This document shows, in pieces, positions 1-9,335 of a DNA stretch of 25,697 bases. A program made the translations under genes and the position numbers. Origin of the DNA: Chara braunii (taxonomy: Eukaryota > Streptophyta > Charophyceae > Charales > Characeae); NCBI GenBank assembly GCA_003427395.1, contig BFEA01000096.1, positions 2,129,569 to 2,155,265 of the forward strand. Direction: 5' to 3'. Below the pieces are notes generated by a model. The model was not told where the DNA came from and searched no databases. It saw only the letters and a program-made list of their open reading frames with translations. Within the stretch, counting starts at the first letter, position 1; each line of letters starts with the position of its first letter.

Positions 1-31
<31 letters not shown>

Positions 32-111
32 CACGCACACACTCTGATACACAGAAACACACACACACACACACACTCTAATACACAAACACACACATAC
101 ACACAGATACA
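1..111. repeat. Interrupted (AC)n microsatellite
   Basis: The first 111 bases are almost entirely alternating A and C, broken by short interruptions such as a TCTGATAC-like and a TCTAATAC-like segment. It is a dinucleotide repeat with no coding content, and it begins at the window edge, so its full length is unknown. Confidence 0.95.
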
Positions 112-168
112 TAACTCTTAGAGTAGCAAGGGGGGTTCAGGTTCACAGGCCCATACCCTCGACCCCTT

Positions 169-266
169 AAAAAAAAAAAAGAAAAAAAAAAAAGACGTTA
201 GCGCCTGCGCGAACACGTTCGGACGAACGTGTTCGCGTTCGCCCGCGAACGCGAACAGCGTGCAAC
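169..266. repeat. A-tract plus GTTCGCG-rich foldback fragment
   Basis: A run of A with two G interruptions (169-194) is followed by two nested perfect inverted repeats. CGAACACGTTCG (210-221) pairs with 224-235 across a 2-base spacer, and CGCGTTCGC (234-242) pairs with 245-253. The motif series and its end (GAACGCGAACA then GTGC) resemble the right end of the small element nested in the 5' LTR at 16904-17268, which also has a homopolymer run upstream of the same motifs. I infer a truncated or diverged member of that family; the left end is not identifiable. Confidence 0.6.
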
Positions 267-753
267 ACAAGGTTGTTCCATGAAAATCGGTTTGACCTTG
301 TACTACCTGTTTATCTCTTTTATTCTTATTTCTAAGTTCACATGTCTTCATCCTTGATGTTCATCAAAATGATAACGATTTGATCCAGATTTGCTGAATT
401 TCATGAAATAACTTCTGGGAAATATTTTCCTTAAATGGGAGATTCGTAAATCAAAGCTCGGCCCTGATCTCAAATGAAGAATACTGATAATGATGGGCAA
501 ATGGTTTTGAAGTTCCTAAAGTTCAGTTTAATTTGGAAGTAACTCTCTGGAATTTTCTTATAGTACGACTTATTCTCAAATTGATGTTTGTAAATCGGAG
601 TTTGCTATGATCTCATGAGTAAATTTTCAACTAATGGATTACTAATTGATTGAGTCCTAGTCGATTAATCTTAGACTAGTAAGGTGTGAGTTGCTAAAAT
701 TGTAGAGTAGAATCAACTGCGATCTCAAATAGTGACCACTCAAGTAACAAATC
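267..753. other. AT-rich intergenic stretch, no feature seen
   Basis: About 490 bases with stops in all frames. No long ORF, clear inverted repeat or microsatellite is visible. It separates the foldback fragment from the G-rich block that starts near 780. Confidence 0.6.
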
Positions 754-996
754 TTATTTTGTTGTTCTTAGCAATTGAGCCTCAGTCCGTGATGTTGTGG
801 GATCGGGGTCATAGGTGTTGAATGGGTTATCTCCTTTAGGGTTGGAGTCCCTCCCTGCGAGGGTTACAAAAGGTGGGTGGTGTGATCTTTGAGAGGGTAG
901 GGGCGGTATTGAGGGTTTGTCCTTTCCCGGGCCACGCTGATTTTTGGGTCGGATTGGCGGTTGGGGAGAGAGGACAAGGGGTGCTGATGTCAGCAG
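754..996 (-). pseudogene. Proline-rich coding remnant downstream of the MITE-like element
   Basis: On the minus strand this G-rich (plus-strand) block reads as a proline-rich, low-complexity peptide (for example SPQPPIRPKNQRGPGKDK), in the same style as the remnant at 1295-1615. The open frame in its present form starts inside the MITE-like element at 997-1281, so its N-terminal residues are element sequence. I infer that it is a downstream piece of the same transposon-derived coding sequence, cut by the insertion. No conserved domain or catalytic motif is recognisable, and biased base composition alone could produce such a peptide. Confidence 0.25.
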
Positions 997-1281
997 AACT
1001 GACATTTCATTAGAACTGACATTTTTTTCTAAATTCACGAAATTGAGCGTACAAAAAAACAATATTTTTTAGTGTTTTTTTGTCCCCACGACGTCGGATG
1101 ATCAGATCATCGGGGGTCGTGGCGACTTCCGATGATCTGAGCATTAACGGTACTTTACGTTGAGGTACATCATATGGACAAAGTGAGATAACCACTTTCT
1201 CACCCGATTAGCAATGAAATTTTGACTGAGTCCACTTTCGTGAATTTAGAAAAAAATGTTTGTTTCAACAAAATGCCAGTT
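997..1281. mobile_element. MITE-like element with 46-bp terminal inverted repeats
   Basis: The left end (997-1042) and the reverse complement of the right end (1236-1281) align without gaps over 46 bases with 7 mismatches, and the innermost 20 or more bases around CTAAATTCACGAAA are identical. The tips are AACTGACAT and AACTGGCAT. GCAG lies directly outside both ends (993-996 and 1282-1285) and may be a target-site duplication. The 285-bp body has no ORF and contains another stem (CCACGAC/GTCGTGG around a GATGATCAGATCATC core). Size, ends and lack of coding fit a non-autonomous DNA transposon. Superfamily is undetermined: a 4-bp duplication is short for hAT or Mutator. Confidence 0.8.
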
Positions 1282-1294
1282 GCAGGGTGAGAGT

Positions 1295-1615
1295 TTAGAG
1301 GGTTGTTCGGCTTGGACGGGTGGAGGAGGAAGGAAGGGGGATCTTCGGCTCTAGGGGGGCATACTTTAGGGGGTACTGTATGTGACTAAGGGAGCAGGAG
1401 GGGTATTCTGGGGCTTGTTTTGAACTGGGTCGGGGAGGTGAGGGGGTGTCGTCCTGCGGTGGCAGTGAACAGACAGGGGGTTGTCTTTTGGGGGGGAGGA
1501 GTAATCCCTTTGGTTCTTGTGACCCCTTTACATGTAACTGAGACTTCAATAGGCACTGGAGTCTCCATGGGGTTTCCCCTTTTCTTGTGGGAATCGTAAG
1601 CGCTGAAATGCTCAT
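1295..1615 (-). pseudogene. Proline/serine-rich ORF remnant, probably transposon-derived
   Basis: An ATG at 1615 opens a 106-codon frame. It has a short N-terminal part (MSISALTIPTRKGETPW) and then a proline/serine-rich tail with clusters such as LLPPKRQPP and DDTPSPPRPSS. No catalytic motif, zinc knuckle or signal peptide is visible. It stops about 15 bp before the MITE-like element. A minus-strand frame at 23635-23900 has a similar run (PV, four to six residues, DD, then P/S/H-rich), suggesting both descend from one repeat family. The peptide could be a linker region of a Gag-like or LINE ORF1-like protein, but that is a guess. Confidence 0.3.
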
Positions 1616-2175
1616 TTGAAAGAAAACTTGTTGCCTACTCCAAATATTTCGGTGGTGGAACACCGTTTGGCACAGTGCGTTCGGGGGGCGCTGCGCCCCG
1701 CCGTTACGACCTCACCGACGAGAGATGGAGTAGCGGGCAGATGTGGCGCGACTATGCCAGGTGTGTTGAGCAGTAACGCGCGGCGATGTTGGGGGCCGCT
1801 AGGCATAGAGGGTGGCTATGATAAGTGCTCAATGATGCAGAGAATCAGCGTTGTTACTGCGGCTGTAGGACGTACTCTCTATCTCCTAACACTTGAAATC
1901 ACTTGTAGTGCCATCTCACTGTTTGGTGTGTCTCACGGGGATGCTGCGGGTTAGCATGCGGTGTGAGGCGGGGTAAGGCTCTCTACTGGGTCTTGCATCG
2001 CGAGGAATCATTTGTGCTCTTTTTCTTGCACAATTTGGTGGAGGAGGTCGGCCAGGAGCAAGAGGGAGAGGAGCGTTGTGTGTCTCACGAGATGGGGCGA
2101 GGAGTGAAGGGGGATAAGGAGTAGAGTGTTTTAGACTATCTTCGTCTTCGCGACATACAAGCAGCAGTACTAAGC
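1616..2175. other. Left-flank sequence without a supported gene
   Basis: About 560 bases between the proline-rich remnant and the retrotransposon. A plus-strand frame is open from 1616 to 1954 but starts with TTG, is arginine/glycine-rich and matches nothing I recognise. A GC-rich hairpin (GGGGCGC...GCGCCCC) lies near 1684-1700. I treat the block as unannotated repeat or intergenic DNA. Confidence 0.5.
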
Positions 2176-2176
2176 A

Positions 2177-2180
2177 ACGG
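2177..2180. repeat. Target-site duplication (left), ACGG
   Basis: ACGG sits immediately outside the TGTCG terminus of the left LTR and recurs outside the right LTR at 22876-22879. If the terminal A of the right LTR is counted with the flank, both sides read AACGG, the 5-bp size usual for LTR retrotransposons. This supports a single intact insertion. Confidence 0.75.
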
Positions 2181-2651
2181 TGTCGAGCGCATCGGTCCGG
2201 CACCGCACCAAGCAGGGCCGGACCCTCCTAGCCGCGTCACGCAGGAGTTCGTCGTAATCCTCGTCGCGAATATACATGGATCTTCCGCAAGCCGCTCCGA
2301 CCGAGTGCGGCGGCCATACCTCTCGCGAGCCCCTACGACAGGATAGGACCTACGTGAGGCATGACTTACCTCCACCTTATGGGAGTTGTCACCTCCCTTT
2401 GGTGGGTGTATCCCCGCCGAGCTACCAGTCCACAGTAGGAAAGCTAATCAGCTGCAATCGCAGAGGTGGACCAGCCGAGGACGTTTCTCGTTTGTTGTTG
2501 CATAGGGGGTACGCGCGGTATTACGCCTCTATCGGACCCGCACGCGAACCTGCAACTTGGGGGGCTGAGGTCCCAAGCGAGACTCGTCGTCGGTCGACTA
2601 GGACGCATCCCACACGCCACGCGCACACCACTATAAAAAACATAAAAATAA

Positions 2652-2676
<25 letters not shown>
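2652..2676. repeat. (AC)n microsatellite in the 3' LTR
   Basis: About 12 AC units. The same site in the 5' LTR (15607-15653) holds about 23 units, so the tract changed length after the two LTRs were made identical by reverse transcription. Confidence 0.95.
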
Positions 2677-2682
<6 letters not shown>

Positions 2683-2977
2683 TACACAGAACGACACTGA
2701 ACAAACAACACGACAACACTCCTAGTCCCTTAGTAGTTACCCCATAACTTTCCGATGCGGAAATCCGATAGGCATGGCGCGCGAGACTTAGTATAAAACC
2801 GCGCGGACGTAGGGCTAGCTCATATCGACTCATAATGCAAGCGTACGCAAGCGGTCACNATGNTGNCGTACTATGTAGTACCCATACTCATGCGGTCCCC
2901 GTTAATCTCGAGGGTCGCATTCGATACTCAAGTGTCGGTTGACACGCGCCTTGAGGGACTGATCTCTCGACGTTGGA

Positions 2978-3038
2978 CAACCGCAAAGTGCGGTTGAGAA
3001 CCACACCCTCTTCTGAACCCTGAGGAGAGTGGGTGGTA
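2978..3038. other. Two adjacent stem-loops in the 3' LTR
   Basis: CAACCGCA (2978-2985) pairs perfectly with TGCGGTTG (2989-2996) across a 3-base loop. It is followed by ACCACACCCTCT pairing, with one offset, with AGAGTGGGTGGT (about 3000-3038). Both are kept in the 5' LTR (15954-16013), the first with a larger loop. They belong to a wider tendency of this LTR to form stems; function unknown. Confidence 0.55.
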
Positions 3039-3352
3039 CACAGGTTCATACATTTGGTGGTAATCGTCTCTTATGGCCCTGGAGACCAGCTCCATCATCT
3101 AGGGTCTATAAATAAGTGAAGGGGTTTGACTTTGACGGTTGTCACGGACTACAATGTCCAACCATAAAATTCGCAAAAGCAAAAGGATAAAATGGAATCT
3201 CCCTTTTCTCTCCAAAACGAAATCTGTTTAACCCTTACATGTGGTCCCAGTAGGCCGTGCGAAACACTCAAAACATGTGTTTACACATACTATATAAAGG
3301 GTTATTAATATAGGACGATCACTTCTCACAGTCACAGTGGGACTCCTCTCAG

Positions 3353-3372
3353 CCATATAAATATATATGATC
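3353..3372 (-). promoter_or_regulatory. Candidate sense-strand TATA region of the 3' LTR
   Basis: The minus strand reads ATCATATATATTTATATGG here, and the sequence is conserved at 16330-16350 in the 5' LTR. It lies about 1.2 kb from the sense 3' end of the LTR, a possible place for the U3/R boundary. The stretch is AT-rich and nearly symmetric, so it could act on either strand or not at all. No AATAAA signal was seen downstream on the sense strand to confirm an R region. Confidence 0.25.
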
Positions 3373-3984
3373 ACAAGCAGCCAAATCCAAGGTCCGAAAC
3401 ACCAAACGTACCTGCAATCACATCAAAGATTCGACCAATGTCAATGCACTACACGGGGTCAACTTCAACCATTCTCTGCACTCACACCCCTTGCTTTAGC
3501 CACACAAACCTCAACCTCAGTGCACCCTCCCAACAATAAATTACTCAGTATCTTTGTTAAATGACCATTCAATAAAGTCCGGGTTAAAACGCAATGAAAC
3601 AGATCAAACCACAGGGCTAAAGCCTTTAGGTCGAGTGACAAGAGTGGATTAGAGTTGAATCGTAAGTCGACGAGTCGGTAACCGACCTGTTATTAGTGAT
3701 AACAGAAGATGATCCTCGTAGAATCAAACTGAATCTAGCCCAGATCCTGAATCAATTGATCAAGAAGACCTGTAACACAAGATAGGTCAATCCCCAAGCT
3801 AAATCTCTAATTTCATGAAGAATAATCCCCGTATTACGATCTCACTCAAACTCTTCCTAATTAACTAAGTTTTAATCTACCTCTAAGCAAGTGCCCAAAG
3901 CAAGGTAGACTAATGTTTAAATCTCCCCTATTCAGGGTGGATCGCCAGAATCGCCACCTGTTAAAATATAATATATCTCCTTTA

Positions 3985-4300
3985 AACTAAGAAAATTTTG
4001 GCAGCGCTTCCCGTAGGAAAAGTGTCTTTCCAGAATTTATATCAGCCAAAATATGAAAACAAAAATAGTCTTCAACTTCCCAAAGTCCAAATTTTGTCTA
4101 AGTTTTTGAATAAGCAAAAATTTGGGCAGCACTCCCTTTAGAAAATGAGACTTCTCAGATTTCTACTAATCCATATATGTAATTTAGACAAGTCGAACTT
4201 TGAAAAGTCAAGATTTGACCAACTCCTTGGATTTGCAGAAATTTCGGCTGCACTTCCTATAGAGAAAGTAGCTTACTAAAATTTATAGAAAGCCAAGTAT
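3985..4300. repeat. Three degenerate units of about 120 bp with a GGCAGC-CTTCCC core (3' LTR)
   Basis: The core GGCAGCGCTTCCCGTAGG (4000) recurs as GGCAGCACTCCCTTTAG (4125) and GGCTGCACTTCCTATAG (4246). Each is preceded by an AAATTT-like run and followed by A-rich then TTTCT/TTACT sequence. The 121-125 bp spacing indicates ancient tandem duplication. The 5' LTR has the equivalent block at 17337-17610, with the middle unit shortened. Confidence 0.7.
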
Positions 4301-4546
4301 AACAAAAGATCCCAGAAAATTCAGAAATTGATCGAAGTAAAAAAAAATTAGCTCAGAAAATGCAGAAATTGAACTAACTCCTATCGCTCTAGCACGTGGC
4401 GAGCAACTATAGCAACTACCTATCAAACTGAAACTTACATCAGATAGTCATCTCACTCAGCCACTTGCAGGTCAAACCACAAAGGTAATAGTTCATGATC
4501 TTTCAATGATTTAACCCTTTTATACCCAAGTTACATAAGGCATAAA

Positions 4547-5439
4547 GTCAGGTCACCCAAACTTATGGGACATGCCTAACTTAGCCAAGGTATACACAAA
4601 CACAGGGCACAACAACTTTTCTCTTCTTTAGGCATATAACTGGGTCATTCTAGTCGCCCTGAAGTGTTTAAATAGCCAAGTTATATATATATATATATCT
4701 AAACTTAATCTTCAAGGTGGGCGTAGGACTGGGCCATTCATCTTAGAAACAATGCTCAGTCGATCCAAGTTACCCTTAGTTATACTCTTAATCAATACTC
4801 TCTTCAGTTTGAGATAAGTTATAGTTAGGCCACCCAAACTTATGGGACCCTGCCTGACTAGCCTGTTCATAGGTAAAAGTAGTAATAGAATACAGTCAAA
4901 TTATAACCTTTGGGTTCTAGCGTTTTCGAGGCTTTGAGTCATACCACCTAAACTTACAAAACAGTCTGACTCTCTGCCTGATTCATTCCTCTCTGATTCA
5001 CCTTGTGCGTGGCATTGGGTTAGACCACCTAAACTTATAGAATGACCTGCCCTTTACCAAGTTCATTTCCCCAGAATAAAACAGGAAGAAACCGAGCCAC
5101 CTAAACTTATAGAATGACTCAGACCTCCTCGTTCAGAAAAAGATAAATAAAGGAAAACCCAAAATAAACAAGGCAACCAAAGCACCTGAACTTACAGAAT
5201 GCACTTGGTCCCTGAAAACGTTAATCATAATAAGCCCTCGCAAATCAGACCAACCAGATCACCTAAACTTATAGAGTGATCTGATTCTCAATGCAAATCC
5301 ACAGCACTAGGTCTCCCCAAACTTATGGGGACTTTCCAGCCTCCAGAGCAATTACACCACCTAAACTTATAGAATGGTCTAATGCTCCACACAATCCAAA
5401 ATAACCAAAGCACTGGGTCTCCCCAAACTTATAGGGACC
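4547..5439. other. Array of ten AACTTA-loop stem-loops (3' LTR)
   Basis: Ten stem-loops share the hexaloop AACTTA (TAAGTT on the element's sense strand), with loops starting at 4560, 4837, 4951, 5032, 5104, 5189, 5266, 5320, 5364 and 5426. Inner stems come in two designs: CCCA/TGGG, or CTA/TAG (CTG/CAG at 5186-5197) set inside an asymmetric C versus AA internal loop. Outer stems differ between units yet still pair, for example AGATCA/TGATCT (5256-5282), GAGCCA with TGACTC (5094-5120) and AGTTAGGC/GCCTGACT (4823-4859). Spacing is 44-114 bases except the first gap (277). Some pairs that are perfect in the 5' LTR are broken here, fitting later decay. Whether it acts as RNA or as a DNA cruciform is unknown. 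Confidence 0.85.
4681..4699. repeat. (TA)n tract in the 3' LTR
   Basis: A short TA-alternating run that is longer in the 5' LTR (18028-18053). It lies between the first and second AACTTA stem-loops and accounts for part of the larger gap there. Confidence 0.9.
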
Positions 5440-6254
5440 TCTCAGCCTTGATAACTCTGTCAGACCTCACGTAAAAACTGCTTCTCATCCTGCCCTTTCC
5501 CAGATGCAATCTCTTTAAACAGTCTGCTTTTACACAGTCAACAAAGCTGAAACTGAGATTGCCCAAACATTTTTTTATTTAATCTAGTTTTAAATCCTAA
5601 AAGTCAGATAAAAAGTCAAAGTAGGGCCACATACCATATACTCAGTCAAACATGCAATGGGCAATACAGATAGGGGCTATAATCTGGATTTATAGAGGGG
5701 AATAGAAAGTTACCTTTCAGTTCCCTGCCTCCAGAGTCTCGCCTAGGTTCCAACAGAGTTCCCACAATCGGTGGGTTGACTCCCCACAAAGTCTTGTTGC
5801 GGTCCTACGGGTTGCAATCTTGTCTGTCGCCTTCCTCTCAGAACATGACTAGACTTGGAGTAAGAAGAGCAAAAGATAAGGGGTTTCATACACTCGAGAT
5901 ACATGAGGGGGACAACTCACCTCTCAGGAGAGGGCCTTGTAACCTTCACATTCCTGAGGGCCCCGCAATGATGGTCAAAACGTCGCAGCAGGCCGGTAAG
6001 ACTGAAGTCAAGCATAGTCGTCAACTCCCTGACGAACCTCCAAAGTGCAGCAATAACCCCTTTTTGCGATGTATAATTACTCCTTTGAGAACCACAACGC
6101 CCCCTCCAGTCCAAATTCTCACAGCACAGCCTAAGGGGAACGACATCATCCAAACAGTGGACCTCTTGGTGTCCGGACCCAGCTACAGCGGCAGCTCCCG
6201 TTTCCCCCATTCATACTATCGCTACGCGGTCTAAACGATTGCGCCCCAATACGA
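5440..6254. other. LTR body without a supported gene (3' LTR)
   Basis: Sequence shared with 18791-19572. A plus-strand frame (5776-6234; ATG at 5845) is open in both LTRs with the same stop, and the copies differ by an in-frame 27-base indel. However, about 27 of some 140 codons differ by amino acid, which looks unconstrained, and the frame is antisense to the element. I see no domain in it and leave it unannotated as a gene. Confidence 0.5.
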
Positions 6255-6260
6255 CACATT

Positions 6261-6360
6261 CCACAGTATTCCACCAAATACTGTGGCAACTGCACTAATG
6301 GGAATGACGAAACCTGCATTAGTGTTGTTCCATAAGAGGGCAGCCGTAACTGCAGTGCCC
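6261..6360. other. Three consecutive stem-loops (3' LTR)
   Basis: CCACAGTATT (6261-6270) pairs perfectly with 6277-6286 over a 6-base loop. CACTAATG (6293-6300) pairs with 6317-6324. GGGCA (6338-6342) pairs with 6356-6360 around a CTGCAG. The first stem is intact at 19579-19604 in the other LTR, where only its loop changed. A further AGCAACAC/GTGTTGCT stem lies near 6678-6696 but is partly deleted in the other copy. Confidence 0.6.
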
Positions 6361-7205
6361 CTCGTCCAGTCAGTGTGTCGCTCCTAGCCAATCAAGGAGG
6401 CATCCAATGTCACTGTCTATTTGCCTTTCCGTTACTCTGCTCGGTATGGTGGTCCACACATGCACGACCTCTTATCTGCATCCCCGCGCAGTCAATGCTA
6501 CGCTCGTCCATTCTCCGGTCTATTTTCCTTCCTGGACGACCCAAAATCCTTTGAATTAATGAACACGCGCTCTACAGATAGCCCCCCCCTTACGTTAGAA
6601 AATGGGGAGCGGCCTGTGTTTCACTACTCCTGTTTCTCATCAGCAAGGGTACAATAACGGCAGTTCGCGAGGTACTCAGCAACACACAGTGTTGCTTAGT
6701 AGCACAGTTCGGCCAAGAAAACCCGAACTATGACATAAAGCCAGCTGGCATAACCCCCGACCGCAGGCTGATGCCCTGCTAGTAAGGAGGGGAGGGGGGG
6801 ACACACCCACCGAGAAGAACCGACTTGCTAGTCATACAACACCCTCCTATACACAGTCCCAGTGAGCTTCTACAAAGGTGGTCATATCCTTTTATTGCTA
6901 CAGTTGATTTTTATCGCAGGGGTTTACCGCATAGCTCACCTACACGAGAATCCTACCCATCGATACGGTGAGTCATCCACCATCCAACCTTTGCAGATAG
7001 CATCTGAATGAAAACCATCACAGTAACAACAATGACAGAAAAAAGGCTCCCATGGCCATCGACAGGTGAGTGCTCCGTTACGATTCTCCACCCTTGCGCC
7101 ATCCTTTCTCTGGGATGAGCAAAACCGAATGAATCTCCTGCTTGAAGCAAAGGAGATACATCCCTGAATCTGCCATGAACGTCCGGGCAAATACACGCCT
7201 GACAC

Positions 7206-7870
7206 CGCTATCCTCCCCCCACGCTTACTCCATTAACTCCCTCCGCAACAACTTCTCTCACTAACTCTCTATTTACTAACTCTTCGACCAAACTAACTAT
7301 AAGATTGAGTTCGCAACGCTCGAAAATCCCAAAATTGAATCCCCCCTCGCCCGTTTTCATCAAGAAACGAGCGAGATTCACAGTTTCATCCCTCACTTCG
7401 TCCCTCCAATCGCCATCTCTGCGCATGAGTTTTTCTTTCTAACATACGATCTAATAACTTTCTTCTTCATCTAACCATCCCATTCAATTCGCCCGGGGCC
7501 AAAACCTCGGGATCGCGTCTTTCCCGACCCAAATCCGTTCACCAATGGATGCGCTATGCCCTTCTTCCTCTCTCCCTTCTTCCTTCCGCCATAGCCTCTG
7601 CGCACTAACTTTTCTTCTAACTCAGATTCTACTAATCTAACACTCAACCTAGCCATAAAACCGGGATCGCAGCATCCAAAAACTCTTATTTACTAACTTC
7701 CCTCGCTCATTTTCACCAAGAAATGAGTGAGTAGTGCGTTTTTTCGACTTTCACCATAGCTGCTCTCGCCATTCCTTCGCGCACTAATTTCCTCACTGAC
7801 CTCCAAATCTACTAACTTAACTACCAAACTGCCCCTACCACGTAACTCGCCCGGGGTTAAAACCTATGAA
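7206..7870. repeat. Pyrimidine-rich degenerate repeats with TACTAAC motifs (3' LTR)
   Basis: The plus strand is C/T-rich and repeats several phrases: CGCACTAA, TACTAAC (7274, 7691, 7810), CGCCCGGGG followed by CAAAACC or TTAAAACC (near 7490 and 7849), and a hairpin arm pair of the form CTCGCyCrTTT...AAAyGAGyGAG (near 7345 and 7704). These suggest an old tandem duplication of units of about 170-200 bp. Equivalent sequence lies at 20500-21165. TACTAAC matches the intron branch-point consensus, though no intron is demonstrated. Confidence 0.55.
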
Positions 7871-9195
7871 TCCCCTCTCTTGCTACTCGAAACCGCCCCC
7901 AACCGATTATGCTTCCTCTTCTCTACTGCGTCCAAGCTCGCAACCTGCCATCTTATCTTCTCCGAATGCACGTGGCGCGAAATGCGTCCAGGTTCCTTTT
8001 CTTTCTCTTCCTTCGTTATCTCAGCAGCCTCCTTCGATCCTACTACGCTTTTCTCCGCTAACTTTCTACCTCCTTCTAGTTCCTCGTACTTCCTTGCCCT
8101 TACTACCACTCCCTTCTTCTTACATGATAGCCCCCGTTCATAGTGCAGTCCCGATGCCTCCGCCAGTATTTGCGCCCTGCAGCAGTCCGCTCCTCCCAGT
8201 ATTTGCGCCTGGCGGCAGTCCGCTCCTCCCCAGTGCATCATCCAATGCGCTATAGAGGCGCACATCGATACGGGCCGGAGCTCAGCGGTCAACGTCGTCG
8301 AAATCCGCTAAAGGAGCGTGCTGGCCGAGTTGACTAGCCCCAACGACCGACCTGCAGCAGTGTTGCTGCGGATCTCTATAATGAGTTTCCCGCGGTCCGC
8401 CCTGCCTTGGCAGAGCGGACTACCTTTCGGGTCCTCCAAAGGGGAAGCTCTCATGCTTCTCATAGTTGCTCGTGGTGTTATGGGCGTGGGCCTATATAAC
8501 GTCGGCCCTGATGGTGGCCAACACTTCAAATGAAGACTTTGGAGGCGGGGGTGGAAAAGGGGCTCGCCCGCGACCTGCATCTTGTCAGGACGCCATTGTG
8601 GTCGCCCGACTGCGTCCTAGACCCCGGGCAACTACTACACCCGGGCACGGTCCACCATCTCTTCGGGCCCCAACGAGTGCACTCACGCTCAAACCTCCCA
8701 CGACAAAACAGCGGGTGGTATACAGTGCGCCCCGCGACGACCCCCGCATCCTTCATACTGCAGCCCCTTCTGTCCCTTCAGAATGTTTCTTCGTCCCTCT
8801 TCTACTTTAGGTCATCGACACTTCCCTAGAGGAAACGAGGGAAGTCACGACCATGGATATGCGGGAAACCAAACAAGCCCACCCGAAAGAAGCGTGCGCT
8901 CAAGGTCCTCAACTGTCGTGGCGACCATTAAACCCAGCGTCACGTCCGAGTCAAAGAACGCCGGAGCAAAATAATGATACGGTAATCGTTAGAATATAAG
9001 GACGAGGAAAAAGAAACCGCTAATACCGTTCTGACGCTGCCGACGGCAAAACCAAGGGGGAATAGCCCCGCCAAGGCTCTCAGCCCTGCGATTTATTCGC
9101 GCGGCATCGCGCCGGCCCCACGCTCCCACGCTATCGCCGCTAGATCTCGATCCCTGAATCTTCTCAGCGAAAATCCGGCGCCGCAACCGCTAGTG
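7871..9195. other. LTR body between the pyrimidine repeats and the TATA box (3' LTR)
   Basis: Sequence shared with 21166-22446. A roughly 30-bp segment ending GGCAGTCCGCTCCTCCC is partly duplicated near 8170-8230 in this copy only. ACTTCCCT (8820-8827) pairs with AGGGAAGT (8838-8845) and the stem is intact in the other LTR. A minus-strand lysine/glutamate-rich frame at 7864-8292 corresponds to 20987-21526, but a TAG at about 7867 ends it here and its differences look neutral. No gene is called. Confidence 0.5.
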
Positions 9196-9335
9196 CTAGG
9201 CCCAAGGTTGGGTCTAGTGTTGACAGACGCCTATATAAATGGACACTGCGTGACGTGCGGGCCTACTGAAAACACTTCGAAGCCTCCTAGTTGTCAATGT
9301 CGTTCTCCGCACGTACGCAGAAGTCACCGGTAAGT
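9196..9335 (+). promoter_or_regulatory. Antisense, outward-facing TATA promoter with splice donor (3' LTR)
   Basis: On the strand opposite the element there is a hairpin (CTAGGCCCAA...TTGGGTCTAG, 9196-9217), then the plant-type TATA box TATATAAA (9232-9239), about 90 bases of leader, and a strong splice donor CG|GTAAGT at 9330. All three elements are kept in the other LTR at 22446-22586. If active, this copy would transcribe into the interior as antisense RNA. Conservation is partly expected because the LTRs are similar overall. No transcript evidence is available. Confidence 0.5.

Noticed and set aside
4547-5439. CRISPR-like array, given regularly spaced repeats
   Set aside because: The repeats are short stem-loops with variable arms and uneven spacing, inside a eukaryotic retrotransposon, and no cas-like genes are present.
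5776-6234. Plus-strand open frame kept in both LTRs (with 19121-19552), sharing a stop and an in-frame 27-base indel
   Set aside because: About 27 of some 140 compared codons change the amino acid with few silent changes, as expected without selection. The longer frame begins with TTG and is antisense to the element.
7864-8292. Minus-strand lysine/glutamate-rich frame in both LTRs (142 codons here, 179 at 20987-21526)
   Set aside because: Differences between copies are mostly amino-acid changing, the reading frame ends at different stops, and no domain is recognisable. Low-complexity composition explains the openness.
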